Assembly (NCBI RefSeq): GCF_000419765.1
Contig: NZ_ATTQ01000004.1
Coordinates: forward strand, 1-64,000
Reading direction: 5' to 3'
Source of the DNA: Rhizobium mongolense USDA 1844
Lineage (GTDB): Bacteria; Pseudomonadota; Alphaproteobacteria; Rhizobiales; Rhizobiaceae
DNA: 64,000 nucleotides
Notes under the pieces: model-generated
Told to the model about the DNA's origin: nothing
The model's database searches: none
What the model saw: the letters and a program-made list of their open reading frames with translations, nothing else
Shown here: piece after piece, positions 63,451-64,000 of the stretch
Position numbering within the stretch: the stretch's first letter is position 1
How the letters are laid out: each line of letters opens with the position of its first letter
Translations under genes and position numbers: made by a program

Positions 63451-63470
63451 ACATATATCGTAAGATATGT
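63451..63470 (+). promoter_or_regulatory. Probable PadR operator
   Basis: ACATAT (63451-63456), 8 bases, then ATATGT (63465-63470) is a perfect dyad; the direct repeat ATATCGTAA also occurs twice (63441 and 63455). The site lies about 50 bp upstream of the PadR start and 90 bp upstream of the divergent MFS start, in an AT-rich patch unlike the surrounding GC-rich DNA. The A/T-rich 6-8-6 spacing resembles PadR operators. Confidence 0.68.
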
Positions 63471-63562
63471 CATTTCAAGGGGCGTCGAAGATTTGTGAAA
63501 TTCATCGATCGATCAGTTTTTCTCGTTTGTCCCCGCCATTGTGCAGCGCGATAAAGCAAAGC

Positions 63563-64000
63563 ATGTTGGTACGCAGCGATACCCAACCAGTGAACCTCTT
63601 CCGGACGGCGCTTGCCGGCATGATCGCGATGTCGGCGGCCATGGGTTTCGGGCGGTTTTCCTATACGCCGATCCTGCCCGGCATGATAAGCGGCGTGCCG
63701 CTTTCGGCGGCCGATGCAGGCTTCATCGCTTCGGCCAATTTCGCAGGCTATCTAGCGGGCGCAGTGCTTGCCACTTACAGCTGGGCCGCCGGCCGTGAAC
63801 GCAAGGTCGCGCTCTCGGCGCTTCTGGCGAACGCGCTGCTGCTTGCCGCCATGGCCGCCACGACTTCCGTTCCGGTCTTCGCTGTGATCCGTTTTCTGGC
63901 CGGATTGGCAAGCGCATTTGCGATGATCTTCACCTCGTCGATCGTCTTGAGCCATGGCGCTGCGGCGGACAACGACCACGTTCAGGCGGCGCATTTTGGC
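63563..64000 (+). CDS. MFS transporter (YbfB/YjiJ-like), 3' end outside window
   Basis: The ATG at 63563 opens a frame that stays open to the window end (146 codons). It reads MLVRSDTQPVNLFRTALAG, then helices IAMSAAMGFGRFSYTPILPG, GFIASANFAGYLAGAVLATY, VALSALLANALLLAAMAATT and VIRFLAGLASAFAMIF. GFGRFSYTPILP is typical of the YbfB/YjiJ group of MFS permeases. It is divergent from padR and is probably its target. Confidence 0.85.
   Translation, partial: MLVRSDTQPVNLFRTALAGMIAMSAAMGFGRFSYTPILPGMISGVPLSAADAGFIASANFAGYLAGAVLATYSWAAGRERKVALSALLANALLLAAMAATTSVPVFAVIRFLAGLASAFAMIFTSSIVLSHGAAADNDHVQAAHFG

Overview
The window reads as DNA from a Rhizobium-like alphaproteobacterium. The right-hand 23 kb carry genes typical of Rhizobium/Agrobacterium chromosomes: puuD and guaD, a bdhA-xdhA-xdhB-xdhC block, glpK, an ECF42-type sigma factor with its DGPF partner, map, and compact GC-rich coding with ATGA stop/start overlaps. 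I cannot name a species.

Layout. Bases 1-2520 are one complete IS66-family element. Its left terminal repeat starts exactly at base 1, and it has cut off the 5' end of a formylglycine-generating-enzyme-like gene. Bases 2521-40500 are an accessory region. It holds IS3 and IS5 remnants, broken genes (FGE-like, SRAP), AT-rich stretches (about 4.0-4.9 kb and 12.3-12.9 kb) and many membrane-anchored proteins of unknown function. Within it lie two unusual gene sets. The first is an operon at 8053-11754 encoding a lipoprotein, a lysozyme-like plus CHAP cell-wall hydrolase and a membrane protein; a second membrane-anchored protein with the same lysozyme-like domain lies at 5933-7003 on the other strand. 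The second, and the best candidate for an undescribed system, is a tightly overlapping minus-strand operon at 20647-30767. It encodes a ClpB-type AAA+ protein, a radical-SAM activase, a 2083-residue zinc-ribbon/(pseudo)kinase/SF1-helicase/nuclease fusion and a coiled-coil protein. A further unknown gene lies downstream (19740-20258), and a divergent PLD-type nuclease gene lies upstream (31455-32666). No integrase, tRNA or attachment site is visible at the right-hand edge near 40.4 kb.

From 33 to 40.4 kb come a periplasmic serine hydrolase, an S1/P1 nuclease, a beta-helix protein and small regulators or hypothetical proteins (DUF5983-like, bacterial PH domain, XRE). From 40.5 kb the chromosome-like part holds lldD, a quinone oxidoreductase with a divergent LysR gene, and a purine catabolic set: guanine deaminase, urate hydroxylase PuuD, and xanthine dehydrogenase A/B/C. 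Together these convert guanine to xanthine, urate and 5-hydroxyisourate. They are followed by 3-hydroxybutyrate dehydrogenase, glycerol kinase, an acyltransferase, a TetR-controlled pair with a visible operator palindrome, the ECF42 module, an LLM flavin oxidoreductase, methionine aminopeptidase, a PadR gene with a visible palindromic operator, and the start of an MFS exporter that runs off the window.

Three genes (FGE-like, methyltransferase, small membrane protein) would each be restored by adding one base, two of them within a run of four identical bases. This may reflect sequencing error rather than real decay.
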